Source: Rothia sp. P100 (lineage in GTDB: Bacteria; Actinomycetota; Actinomycetes; Actinomycetales; Micrococcaceae). From it: 64,000 nt of DNA. The notes under the pieces are model-generated. The model saw nothing but the letters and a program-made list of their open reading frames with translations. It was not told the DNA's origin and did no database searches. This document shows, one piece after another, positions 8,194 to 17,300 of this stretch (positions are counted from its first letter, which is position 1; the number at the start of each line of letters is the position of its first letter). The DNA lies in NCBI RefSeq assembly GCF_023712425.1, contig NZ_JAMAYG010000004.1, forward strand, positions 186,001 through 250,000, given 5' to 3'. The position numbers and the translations under genes were made by a program.

Positions 8194-9117
8194 TTAGAGC
8201 CCTCGGCCGGTTTTGTTGACCAGGTCAAGAAGCAGCTGGGGCTTGATGAGACCGGTTGCCACAATGAGTGCTGCCCAGGCACGAAGCTGAGTAGGGTCGC
8301 GGCGGATGGCTGAGGTGGCGAACTGCTTCGCTAGCTGCTTGTTATCGAGGGCTGCGTGGGCGAAAGCAACCTGACCAGCAATACGAGCAAGACCTTTAGG
8401 CTGACGCTCAAATTCGGGGTACTTCTGCAGAATGTAGGTGAGCCCATCAACCATTGACTGCCATCGACCGGCAAAGAATGAAGGGCGATCCCACAGAATG
8501 AGGGCTCCTGGCTGCTGGATGGAATGGATATCGCCTAAGCGAGTTGCTCGCAGCAGCAGGTCATAGTCTTCACCATAGGCTGCAGGTAAGTCCTCGTCTA
8601 CTAGCCCGATAGATCCCTCCGGGAGCAGATCATCACGCTTGAAGAGGGTGGTGCAGGGGTTGATTTCAATGATGCGAGAAAGCAAGAAATCATCAAAAGT
8701 TGCTACAGCGGGAGCAAGGCGCTCAATGTCCTTGCCTTCGGAACGAACGACAATACCTGAGGAAATTGCTACAGCTTCGGGGTTCTGCTTCCACAAATCA
8801 ATTTGAGCCGAGATTCTGGTGGGGTACCAGTAGTCATCGTCGTCACAGAAACCGACGTACTCACCGGTGGCTTCAACGACACCGGTGTTACGGCCACCAG
8901 CCAACCCCTTTGAATGGGTGTTCACCAGGGACTTGAGGGACCTGTTATCAGGAACCGTCATGTCAGACAGGTCATCAATCTCGACATAGTCAAAGACGAC
9001 GATAACTTCGATGGGTCCGGCGTAGTCCTGGTCAAACATAGACTGAACAGTCTGGCGGAGCAGCTGGGGGCGTGCGCCAGCAGTAGCAATTAGTGCAGAA
9101 ATTTTAGGAACTGACAT
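8194..9117 (-). CDS. Family 2 glycosyltransferase
   Basis: A 307-residue GT-A fold enzyme. The N-terminus KISALIATAGARPQLLRQTV and the metal/nucleotide-binding acidic stretch at residues 92-95 (four aspartates followed by YW) are classical GT2 marks; GLAGGRNTGV precedes it as in many GT2 enzymes. It would transfer an activated sugar to the growing glycan on the cytoplasmic side. The C-terminal 100 residues (KQLAKQFATSAIRRDPTQLRAW) are helical and look like a short tetratricopeptide-like tail, common in enzymes of this subfamily. It follows the CDP-alcohol transferase gene by five bases. Donor and acceptor cannot be predicted. Confidence 0.9.
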   Translation of the reverse strand: MSVPKISALIATAGARPQLLRQTVQSMFDQDYAGPIEVIVVFDYVEIDDLSDMTVPDNRSLKSLVNTHSKGLAGGRNTGVVEATGEYVGFCDDDDYWYPTRISAQIDLWKQNPEAVAISSGIVVRSEGKDIERLAPAVATFDDFLLSRIIEINPCTTLFKRDDLLPEGSIGLVDEDLPAAYGEDYDLLLRATRLGDIHSIQQPGALILWDRPSFFAGRWQSMVDGLTYILQKYPEFERQPKGLARIAGQVAFAHAALDNKQLAKQFATSAIRRDPTQLRAWAALIVATGLIKPQLLLDLVNKTGRGL

Positions 9118-9122
9118 AGTGA

Positions 9123-9869
9123 TTATGCTCCTTTAGGAGTGCTGAGTGAAACGAACTTGCGTCGCATTGATAGCAGAACTGTTGCCGCGTTTGAAAGGAA
9201 GAGTAGGCCGTAGACCAGGATAAAACCCCAGCCAGTGCCCCAGAAGATGAAGCTCCAGCAGAAAGTACCTGAGTCCATGTGAAGGTTGACAAAGGAACGG
9301 AGATTACCACCGGACGCTGGTGCAGCAGTGCCCCTGTTGTTGCGCAGCTGCTCTGCAAGAATCTGACTCATGAAATGCCCGGTGATAATGACGCAGAAAG
9401 CTAGGGGGAGCCACCACAGGCCCCAACCAGCCAGAGGCCAAGAACCCTGGTACTTGATGAAGCCAACCAAGATGGTGAGATGCATAGCAGGAGTGCGCAT
9501 AGCGTCTACCACGTGATCTAGCCATTCTCCGGCGGGTGAAGATGCGCCGGTAACTCGTGCAACTTGACCGTCGGCTGAATCCAGTGCATACCCAAGAGCG
9601 AAGAGAAAAGCTGCTACAGCGCCAAGCCATACAGAAGGTGGGAACAAAATCAACAGCAGCATGGCCGCCACCGAGGTCAGTGCGCTAATAGCCGTGACAC
9701 CGTTAGGGGTGACACCCCATTTGACGGCTGCTGCTGCAAAGACTCGGGCTACTCGACGGTTGACCCAGCGGGTGTAAGCGGGTACTCCAATCCCCGGTTT
9801 CTGGGCTGAATTGAGGTGTGAAAGAGTTTCCCTGAAACCATAAGAGGTGCCTGAGGCGCGTGAGGTCAT
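9123..9869 (-). CDS. CDP-alcohol phosphatidyltransferase family protein
   Basis: A 248-residue integral membrane enzyme with the complete family signature D-x2-D-G-x2-A-R-x8-G-x3-D-x3-D: Asp97, Asp100, Gly101, Ala104, Arg105, Gly114, Asp118 and Asp122. These enzymes transfer an alcohol phosphate from, or a phosphatidyl/phospho-alcohol group of, a CDP-linked donor, with the aspartates binding two metals. About six hydrophobic helices follow the usual pattern. Being the first gene of a Wzx/Wzy-type operon is unusual for a housekeeping phospholipid enzyme and suggests it builds or decorates the glycan with a phospho-alditol or inositol phosphate. The donor might be CDP-glycerol from the TagD-like enzyme (inference). 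Confidence 0.9.
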   Translation of the reverse strand: MTSRASGTSYGFRETLSHLNSAQKPGIGVPAYTRWVNRRVARVFAAAAVKWGVTPNGVTAISALTSVAAMLLLILFPPSVWLGAVAAFLFALGYALDSADGQVARVTGASSPAGEWLDHVVDAMRTPAMHLTILVGFIKYQGSWPLAGWGLWWLPLAFCVIITGHFMSQILAEQLRNNRGTAAPASGGNLRSFVNLHMDSGTFCWSFIFWGTGWGFILVYGLLFLSNAATVLLSMRRKFVSLSTPKGA

Positions 9870-10124
9870 AGCGGTGCCTTGAATTCCCTAGAAAAGTGCG
9901 TGCGTGATGAGTGGAGTTTATGAGCATCCCGTGAGCTGACTTAGGCTATACCTGCTGGTCAGGCAGGTAGTCGCGCACAGTGAAACTCCTGGAAAAACCT
10001 AAATCTATTCTTAATTTTAAATGAACAAGGAGAGGTGGAGACAGGCGATTTTCTTAGGACAAGTGTCGTACTGATGTATACCCTTCCCCACATTTTGTGG
10101 GGTGTCATGTGGACACCGCCCAGG
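9870..10124. other. Intergenic region with promoter/leader of the glycan operon
   Basis: No gene is seen. On the minus strand it should carry the promoter and leader of the glycan operon. An A/T-rich block lies near 9998-10025. Visible dyads: TACCTGC...GCAGGTA (9949-9969, 7-bp arms, 7-base spacer); CCCCACA...TGTGGGG (10086-10102, 7-bp arms, 3-base loop); GGTGTC...GACACC (10101-10117). The last two lie between the upstream gene's terminator and the likely promoter. No convincing -35/-10 pair could be fixed. Confidence 0.45.
9949..9969. promoter_or_regulatory. 7-bp inverted repeat in the leader of the glycan operon
   Basis: TACCTGC and GCAGGTA arms separated by seven bases, 80 bases upstream of the first gene of the glycan operon. 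It could be an operator or an mRNA leader hairpin; its function is unknown. Confidence 0.35.
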
Positions 10125-10160
10125 AAAAACAGCGATCCGCCCCAAAGGACGGATCACTGC
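10125..10160 (-). terminator. Rho-independent terminator of the fibrinogen-domain gene
   Basis: On the minus strand a 10-bp stem with one G-U pair (10150-10159 with 10130-10139) is followed by a run of five T. It lies 18 bases after the stop of the fibrinogen-domain gene. Confidence 0.85.
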
Positions 10161-10177
10161 TTCTAATTCAAGAATTA

Positions 10178-13100
10178 CTAATTCTTGAGGGTTGCTTCGA
10201 GATCGAAGGTAGCGCTCTCACCGCGACGGTAGGCGTGAACCTGTGCCGCAATGACGTTCTTGCCCTGGTTGAGTTCGCTTGCCGGAATCGTAATGGTGAT
10301 GGGGCGCTGCTTAGCGTCGCTATAAGCAACTCGCGCCAGTGCCATGGATGAGGCAGTAGCGTTAGTGGCTAGATTTTCACGGTGAACTTCTTTACCGTTC
10401 ACGTAGATTGCCATGCCATCATCAGCGTAGGTGGTCAGGACCAGTGACTGCCCTTCAGCAGGATTGAGGGTGAGCTCCTTGCGCAGGAACATGGCGTTGG
10501 GCTGGTTCCACCAGTTGAAGCTAAGGTTCGATTGCAGGCTCGGCTCGCCCCAGCCAATGCTGCTGGGACCTGTGTACCACTGACGCCCTGTGTTGTAAGC
10601 GTAGTTGGTATCTTGCCAGGTGCGGTCATAAATGTTGGTAAGACCGAAAGTTACATCCCAACGGTCCCCGCTGACCACAACCTTCTGATCAGCAGGAGCC
10701 TCGGGTTCGACAGGCTCAACTGGCTCAGCAGGGTCCGGATTCTCGTCAACTACGGGAGGGACGGGGTCATTGGGCGCAGGCTCATCAATGGGAGGGATAA
10801 CCGGAATTTCCCCGTTATCTACGGGAGGATCAACTGGTTCTTCTACTGGAGGATCAACAGGTTCCTCAACGGGAGGATCAACAGGTTCCTCAACGGGAGG
10901 ATCAACAGGTTCTTCTACCGGGGGAGCAGGTGCAGTAGCCACAGGGGTAGTCTCTGAGTAGTTGCCCACGCTGTCAACAGAGCGAACGAAGTAGCGGGCG
11001 CCATCGGCGTGATCCACAGAGTAAGAGGTGCCACTCTTTACGGTTGCGATGACGCGGTTATCGCGCAGCACCTGGTAGTCGGTGCGACTGCGAGTGTTGC
11101 TTGTCCAGGTCAGCTCATCGGTAACGCCATCGGTGGTTACCTGCAGGTTGCTGGGAGCAGCCGCTGGAGTGACATCGCGAGGGGTAAACCGTACAAAGCC
11201 AACGGTTGATTGAGCACCGTTAGAACCACGGCTCTTGGTGATGTCGCCGCCGGCCCAGAGAACACCGGTGGAGTCAACGAATGACTCCCAGACGCCGTAG
11301 CCTTTCTCACCTGAAATCTCGGGAGCAAACTCGGGCAGAACATCGCCGGTCTGAGCATCAAATGCGCCAACCAGTCGGATGCGGTGAATGTCTGATGCAG
11401 TGTCCCATGGGGTCTGGTAGAGGTCGCCGCCTTCATAAACCCAGTTGCCACAGTGGCAGGCACCGTACATAACATCGGTGTTGGTGTCGAGTTGAAGATC
11501 CTGGAAGTCCCCGCCTGACCTCGTGATGGATGAGGACATGCGGGAGAGGTCTGACAGGCTGTACTGGGCGATCAGGTGCTCTGAGCCGCCAGCCCAAATC
11601 TCGGAGTGAGCGTGCTGTACATCGAACTGGAAGCCACCGTTAGTAGTGTTGATGGGGTAGGAGGGCTTCCAAACCCAGGGCTTAGAGATAGTGCCTGCGG
11701 TGGGGCTTAGGTAAGCCAGCTTCACAGTATTTACGTCGTTGACTTTGTTGAAGTAGCCAGCCAGGGCAACGCCGTCTTCGCTTGCGGATATACCGTTGAC
11801 GGTGCCGTTAGTTACAGGTCGCCATGATAGATCAACTGAATGATCGGCGAGCAAGAAACGTGCAGCGTTACGGGAGTATGCGTAGTTGCTGCCGGTTGCG
11901 CCCTTGACGTGGGTGAATGCACCACCGATGTAAACGTAGTCTCCCTGAACCTGGATGGTCTTGACAACGGGTACAGCGCCGGAAACTCGGTTGACAACGT
12001 CCCAACCAAGGGAGGTGTCGGTTTCACCGGTGACGGGGTTTAGAATCACAAAGCCGTTAGCGGGCTGACCGTTTACTTCGGTGAACTCGCCACCGACGGC
12101 TAGAAGACCGTTGGGTAGTGACTCAAGGGCCTTGATCTGACCATTGATTTCGGGGGTGAAACTTCGGACCAGCTCTGCGGAGTTAACATCGTAACCGGCC
12201 AAGAAAGCCTGATCCACGGTTTCACCGCTGGCGCTCACCACATTCTTGAAGTCGCCACCGGTGAAGACAGTGTTGCCTACCTGGGCGATAGCCTGAACAC
12301 GGGTGTTTAGTTCACCTACGACGCCGGTGCCCGACTCCGTAGAGGTACGCCAACGCATCGAGGCAGTGTAGCTGTTAGGAAGCTGGCGGTTATCTTCCGC
12401 TGCTAAACCGCTGTCCGGAATCTGTGCGAAACTAGCATCGTTTTGGTTGATTTTGGGGCGAATGAATACCTGGGTGAAACCCATAGGAGATGACCCTGAG
12501 GGCGACCAGAGGTATGAGTTAGCATCGGTATTGCCGCGTACGTAGGAACCGAAAGCGAAACCGTTATTCCACCTGTAGGTAGATGAGCTGGTAAACCGCA
12601 GGTTGTTGTAGGTCTGGTTCCAGGAAGCGATTGCACCGGTAGTTGGGGAGTAAGAGTTGCTTGCACCAATGTAAGAAGGGTTCTCGAAGCGAACGCCACC
12701 CCAGTTGGTGTTGGCTTGTAGGGTCCAGCTCCAACTTTCGGTGTTGATACGTTTTGCGTAGACATTCTGCCAGTCAGTGCCTTCTACATTGACTGCACGA
12801 CGGAAGCGGACGCCGTCCTCAAGCGAGTCAACACGTTCACCGTCTAGGAGCTCATCAACGGTATCTGACGATAGCTGAGCAGGAGTGAAGGCTTCAGGGC
12901 CGGTGGGCTTAGTAAAGATATCTTCAGCCTTGCCACGGCCAAAGTATTCTTCAGTCCAACCTTCACGGCCGCGGCCAATCATAACCCAGCCGCCGCCATC
13001 AGTTTCCTGATCACAGTAAAACTGCGCAGGGGCATCCATGGAGGGAGTGTAGAGCCAGTAAGTGCCTGACGTTGACTCGGGGTCATTCTGCTTAACTTCC

Positions 13101-13243
13101 CAGCAGGAAGCAGCAGCGGTTTCTGAGCTCAGGCCGTTAGGAACATACGTGGTAGTGGCGCTAGCGCCCGGCAGCATAGCTACACCGACGCCCAGAGCCG
13201 TTGCACCTACGGCCAACTTAGAGATAAATGATGGTTTTTTCAT
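10178..13243 (-). CDS. Secreted fibrinogen-domain / beta-propeller surface protein
   Basis: A 1021-residue protein with a Sec signal peptide (KKPSF..., hydrophobic core, cleavage near ASA at about 29). Order of parts: a fibrinogen C-terminal-like domain (about 38-265, with SCWEVKQ and FYCDQETDGGGWVMIGR, the hallmark Cys...Cys-D...GGGW), a long region of repeated GG-F-T-x-V-N/G blades with LNPVTGETD-type strands (about 300-685, delta-60/beta-propeller-like), a fibronectin-III-like domain (about 690-770), a Pro/Glu/Asp-rich stalk with four identical-length repeats (about 774-808), and a C-terminal beta domain (about 854-1021). No LPXTG motif or C-terminal membrane helix is seen, so how it stays at the surface is unclear. 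I chose ATG 13243, five bases after the lipoprotein stop, because the signal peptide begins there. Carbohydrate or host-glycan binding is a guess from the fibrinogen-like domain. Confidence 0.85.
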   Translation of the reverse strand: MKKPSFISKLAVGATALGVGVAMLPGASATTTYVPNGLSSETAAASCWEVKQNDPESTSGTYWLYTPSMDAPAQFYCDQETDGGGWVMIGRGREGWTEEYFGRGKAEDIFTKPTGPEAFTPAQLSSDTVDELLDGERVDSLEDGVRFRRAVNVEGTDWQNVYAKRINTESWSWTLQANTNWGGVRFENPSYIGASNSYSPTTGAIASWNQTYNNLRFTSSSTYRWNNGFAFGSYVRGNTDANSYLWSPSGSSPMGFTQVFIRPKINQNDASFAQIPDSGLAAEDNRQLPNSYTASMRWRTSTESGTGVVGELNTRVQAIAQVGNTVFTGGDFKNVVSASGETVDQAFLAGYDVNSAELVRSFTPEINGQIKALESLPNGLLAVGGEFTEVNGQPANGFVILNPVTGETDTSLGWDVVNRVSGAVPVVKTIQVQGDYVYIGGAFTHVKGATGSNYAYSRNAARFLLADHSVDLSWRPVTNGTVNGISASEDGVALAGYFNKVNDVNTVKLAYLSPTAGTISKPWVWKPSYPINTTNGGFQFDVQHAHSEIWAGGSEHLIAQYSLSDLSRMSSSITRSGGDFQDLQLDTNTDVMYGACHCGNWVYEGGDLYQTPWDTASDIHRIRLVGAFDAQTGDVLPEFAPEISGEKGYGVWESFVDSTGVLWAGGDITKSRGSNGAQSTVGFVRFTPRDVTPAAAPSNLQVTTDGVTDELTWTSNTRSRTDYQVLRDNRVIATVKSGTSYSVDHADGARYFVRSVDSVGNYSETTPVATAPAPPVEEPVDPPVEEPVDPPVEEPVDPPVEEPVDPPVDNGEIPVIPPIDEPAPNDPVPPVVDENPDPAEPVEPVEPEAPADQKVVVSGDRWDVTFGLTNIYDRTWQDTNYAYNTGRQWYTGPSSIGWGEPSLQSNLSFNWWNQPNAMFLRKELTLNPAEGQSLVLTTYADDGMAIYVNGKEVHRENLATNATASSMALARVAYSDAKQRPITITIPASELNQGKNVIAAQVHAYRRGESATFDLEATLKN
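10821..10916 (-). repeat. Four 24-bp tandem repeats in the stalk of the fibrinogen-domain protein
   Basis: Four units of 24 bp (10821-10844, 10845-10868, 10869-10892, 10893-10916), each differing from the others at only a few bases, encode repeated PVEEPVDP-type octapeptides. Unit length is a multiple of three, so copy-number change would keep the reading frame and only alter stalk length. Confidence 0.92.
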
Positions 13244-13248
13244 ATCTG

Positions 13249-14046
13249 TTAGCAATCTGCGTTGTTGGGGAAGTCTTGTGAAGCGATCTTCCAAGCCCCA
13301 TTGTCTTCAATAAGAGTAAAAATGTTGAGTGAACGTGGCTTCCCGGTGGGGTTCATCTGCGTGCCAGCTACGTTGACAACCTTGACGTCCGAGGAGTCCA
13401 GACAAACCTCAAGGATTTTGGCTGGCTGGCCCTCATATTCGCTATCAGCTAGCCTGGGGTTTCCCACGACCTTAGAGGTTCCCTCTACCTTCCACCCGCT
13501 CATGGCGTACTCGGTGGCGGTGGCTACATACTGATCCAAAGCTGATCCGGTTGTTGTTTTTTTCAACTCGTCAACGGTAGCTTCTGAGACGTACTTATAG
13601 GGGTCAATCTCTTCGTCAACCTCTGTATTCTCAGCGCCTTCGTCCTGGTTTTTAGGTGGGGCTTGATCTGAGGTTACAACGTCAACTGCCTCAATTTTGG
13701 AAAGTACCTGTTGTACGTCCGTGTACAGTTCCTCCGTTGTTTGAACCTCCGCAGTATCTAGCGGAACCTCTTTGGCGGCAGCCAGTTCACCAGACCCTGC
13801 GAAGTTCTCTTCAATAGAGGTGTCCTGGCCTTCGCTAGCACTGCCTTCTTGTGATGCAGAGGCTGATGCTGTTGGTGAAGCTGAGGAAGTTGTCGAGGTT
13901 TCAGCCGGTTCTGATTCGGCTGGCGAGTTCTCTTGCCCTGCTCCTGAACATCCTGTGAGGATGAGGGCGCTGAGAGCGCCTACTGTCAGAAAGACTGTAC
14001 GGCTAGAACTCGTGAAAAAGGGCAGAGTTAACCCGTGTTTTTTCAT
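13249..14046 (-). CDS. Secreted lipoprotein of unknown function
   Basis: A 265-residue protein with a type-II signal peptide: hydrophobic segment and lipobox LTGC with the lipidated cysteine at residue 33. A Ser/Thr/Ala/Glu-rich linker (about 34-85) follows, and the C-terminal part (about 100-265) ends in NIFTLIEDNGAWKIASQDF, the type of last strand seen in NTF2-like/SnoaL-type folds, with a cysteine pair (EVCLDSS and the terminal NADC) that could form a disulfide. I do not recognise a named family. It lies directly upstream of the fibrinogen-domain gene with only five bases between stop and start, so the two products are probably made together and may act together at the cell surface. Confidence 0.8.
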   Translation of the reverse strand: MKKHGLTLPFFTSSSRTVFLTVGALSALILTGCSGAGQENSPAESEPAETSTTSSASPTASASASQEGSASEGQDTSIEENFAGSGELAAAKEVPLDTAEVQTTEELYTDVQQVLSKIEAVDVVTSDQAPPKNQDEGAENTEVDEEIDPYKYVSEATVDELKKTTTGSALDQYVATATEYAMSGWKVEGTSKVVGNPRLADSEYEGQPAKILEVCLDSSDVKVVNVAGTQMNPTGKPRSLNIFTLIEDNGAWKIASQDFPNNADC

Positions 14047-14363
14047 GAATCCCTAATATTCTTTTAGTGCGAGGTTGCCCGATTCTCATTAAGCTGTGCG
14101 AAGAGCTGTGGTTGCAATGAGTGCGGACTGAAAAGTGTTTCTCTGACGACCATACTACAGCTGAGGATTTATAAATAGCGATAGTTTTGTGCCGCTGTCA
14201 CTGTATGTGGTGACAGTTTTTTTCATGCGCTCATGCTTTATTTCACGACGTAAAATGTTTAAATTTTTATCGAGTAAACCTGCCTCTGAGCGTCCCTGCC
14301 TGAGGGGATGTCCATGTGGAATAATGAGAGGGTTGTTGTTCCGGGTTTGGAAGGGGAGAATAT
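14047..14363. other. Divergent intergenic region between the lipoprotein gene and mfd
   Basis: Holds the promoters for both divergent genes, which I could not fix reliably; TATAAA at 14170-14175 is a possible -10 element on the plus strand. The clear element is an intrinsic terminator at 14195-14223 on the plus strand with no recognisable gene before it. mfd starts at ATG 14364 with GGGGAG nine bases upstream. Confidence 0.5.
14195..14223 (+). terminator. Intrinsic terminator without an upstream gene (possible leader attenuator of mfd)
   Basis: Perfect 7-bp stem CTGTCAC (14195-14201) with GTGACAG (14210-14216) followed directly by seven T. The plus strand has no coding gene upstream within this interval, and mfd starts 140 bases downstream. 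It may end a small RNA or attenuate mfd. Confidence 0.7.
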
Positions 14364-17300
14364 ATGGCTTTATATGGCATAACAGAGGCACTCAAGGGCG
14401 AGGGGACCTATGCCGCCATCATGGGTGTCGCTGCCGCTCATCCAACTGCAAGAGTGGATGAATTTGTTATCGGGTGCCCGGAGGGTGCAAGACCCTTTTT
14501 ACTACAAGGGATTTCGGATGTCACCAGCATGGGGGACACCCTCAGGTCCCCTGTTGTTTTAGTGATTACTGCCACTGATCGAGAGGCGGAGGATACAGTA
14601 TTAGCCTTGTCCGCTTTAATGCCGGCAGAAGAGGCAGTGCTTTTCCCTGCCTGGGAAACCCTTCCTCATGAAAGGTTGTCACCCCGCAGCGATACTGTGG
14701 GTCAGCGGCTTTCAGTTCTTCGATCTTTGGCGGGCCTGGGGGCAACCTTTCCTCGTGTTGTGGTTGCACCAGTTCGTTCACTGTTACAGCCTCTTGTGGC
14801 AGGTTTGGAAAAGATGGAGCCCGTTGAAATCAAAAAAGGCCAAGAGGTCGATTTTAATTTAACTGTGAAACAGTTAACACAAGCTGCCTACTCGCGAGTA
14901 GACCTTGTTTCTAAGAGAGGTGAGTTCGCAGTGCGAGGTGGGATCTTAGATATTTTCTCACCAGTTTCAGATCACCCGGTACGCATCGATTTCTTTGGCG
15001 ATGAGGTTGAAGACATCAGATACTTTTCGGTAGCTGACCAACGCACTATCAACGCCGAGAATCACCCCCGTGTTTTCCTTGCACCCCCCTGTAGGGAACT
15101 ACTCATCACCCCCTCCATCATGAGTAAAGCCGCCCGGCTCAAGAATAGCTACCCCGGCGCTGCTGGCATGCTCGAAAAAATTGCCGGCGGTATTTACGTT
15201 GAGGGAATGGAATCCCTTATACCCCTGCTGGTTGATGATATGGTCACGTTACTAGACCACCTGCCTGAAGGCTCTTTGCCTATCGTCATTGAACCTGAAC
15301 GTGTTCGATCCCGTGCCGCGGATCTCGTCGTCACCAACGAAGAATTTCTACACGCTGCCTGGGACTCGGTAACAGAAGCATCCGACGCACCCATCGATCT
15401 GGGGCAAAACGGCCTATCGGATTTAGGCTCAGGCAGTTTTAGAACGATTGCCTCGCTGCGTGAACTTGCTCTGACTAAAAATATGGGCTGGTGGTCCATG
15501 ACCTCACTTGGCGTTGATAGTGCCATCGATGATGATGTTGACTCAGTTCAGTTTGCCGCTCGAGTGCCCCATACCTACGCCGGTAACGTTACTGAGTTGT
15601 TAGATGAAGTAGGCAAAAAAGTAAAAGATGGGTGGCGTATCGCCGTAGTCACCCATGGGCCAGGCCCCCTGGCGCGCTTTCTTGATCTCTTCCAAGAAGC
15701 TGAGATTCCGGCGTCCAGAGTGGAGAGTCTCGCACGAGCTCCTGAACCGGGCATTATCGAGATGACCACAGCTAGTGTAGGGCATGGCTTCATGATGGAC
15801 GGCGCTAAGTTGGGGCTGCTCACGGAGGCTGATATTTTGGGGCGCACATCGCCCTATGCCACCCGTGATTTGCGCAACGGTAAGTTGCCGTCTAGGCGCC
15901 GTAAGAACGCAGTGGACCCCATGAGTTTAGCTGCCGGTGACTATGTGGTGCACGAGCAACACGGTATCGGTCAGTTTGTTGAGCTGGTACAGCGTCCTAT
16001 CGCCGGGGCTACTGTGACTCCAGGGCAACCCAAGCCCATGAAGGAGTACTTGGTTCTGGAGTATGCCCCCACCAAACGGGGAGGCCCTAAAGACAGGCTA
16101 TTTGTTCCCAGTGACCAGTTAGATCAAGTCTCTAATTACGTGGGTGGAGAGGCTCCCACTCTCTCAAAAATGGGCGGAAGTGACTGGGCTAAAACTAAGA
16201 GCAGGGCACGTAAAGCCGTCAAAGAAATTGCGGCTGATTTGATTAAACTTTACTCGGCTCGCCAGGCTTCGCGCGGCCACGCTTTTGCGGCTGATACGCC
16301 CTGGCAATCTGAACTAGAAGAAGCCTTCCCCTATAACGAAACTCCTGATCAGCTGGTTGCTATCAATGAGGTCAAGGCTGATATGGAAAAGGAAGTTCCC
16401 ATGGACCGCCTCATCTCGGGCGACGTGGGGTATGGCAAGACCGAAATCGCGGTTCGAGCTGCCTTCAAAGCTGTGCAGGATGGTAAGCAGGTGGCGGTTC
16501 TCGTCCCTACCACCCTGTTGGCGCAGCAGCATTTTGAGACCTTTACCGAACGCTTCTCTGGATTCCCTATCAGCATCCGCGTGCTCTCCCGGTTCCAGAA
16601 GGCTAAAGAATCTGCTGAAACGTTAGAGGGAATCAAGAACGGTTCAGTGGACGTTGTAGTGGGTACCCACCGTATTCTCTCGGAGTCCACCGAGTGGAAG
16701 GACCTGGGCCTGGTCATCATTGACGAGGAACAGCGTTTCGGTGTTGAGCACAAGGAAAAGCTCAAGACCATGCGCACTAACGTTGATGTGCTGGCGATGA
16801 GCGCTACCCCCATCCCGCGCACCCTGGAGATGTCTCTAACCGGTATTCGCGAGACCTCCACCCTGGCAACTCCACCCGAGGAACGCCACCCCGTACTGAC
16901 CTTTGTTGGGGCTCGCACTGATCAGCAGGTTACCGCGGCTATACGCCGTGAACTTATGCGTGAAGGCCAGGTATTTTTCGTTCATAACCGGGTATTTTCT
17001 ATCGAAGAGACCGCCAACCAATTGCAGAAGTTGGTACCTGAGGCGCGCATTGCAGTAGCCCACGGTCGGATGAGCGAATCTCGGCTGGAAAAAATTATCG
17101 TGGATTTCTGGGAACGTAAGTTTGACGTCCTGGTATCTACCACCATTGTGGAGACCGGCCTTGATATCTCTAATGCCAACACCCTCATTGTTGACAACGC
17201 CCAGAATTATGGCCTTTCGCAGCTTCACCAGTTACGTGGACGCGTGGGGCGTGGGCGAGAACGTGCTTACGCCTACTTTCTCTACCCACCCGAAAAGATG

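Noticed and set aside
8700-8936. Frame antisense to the GT2 gene
   Set aside because: It is the complement of a clear glycosyltransferase with no features of its own.
10770-10961. Frame rich in Gly-Gly-Ser-Thr opposite the stalk repeats
   Set aside because: It is the antisense reading of the 24-bp repeats of the fibrinogen-domain gene; the low-complexity composition follows from the repeat.
16349-16918. 189-codon frame antisense to mfd
   Set aside because: A long open frame opposite a strongly conserved gene in a GC-rich organism is expected by chance; no ribosome-binding site or known pattern.
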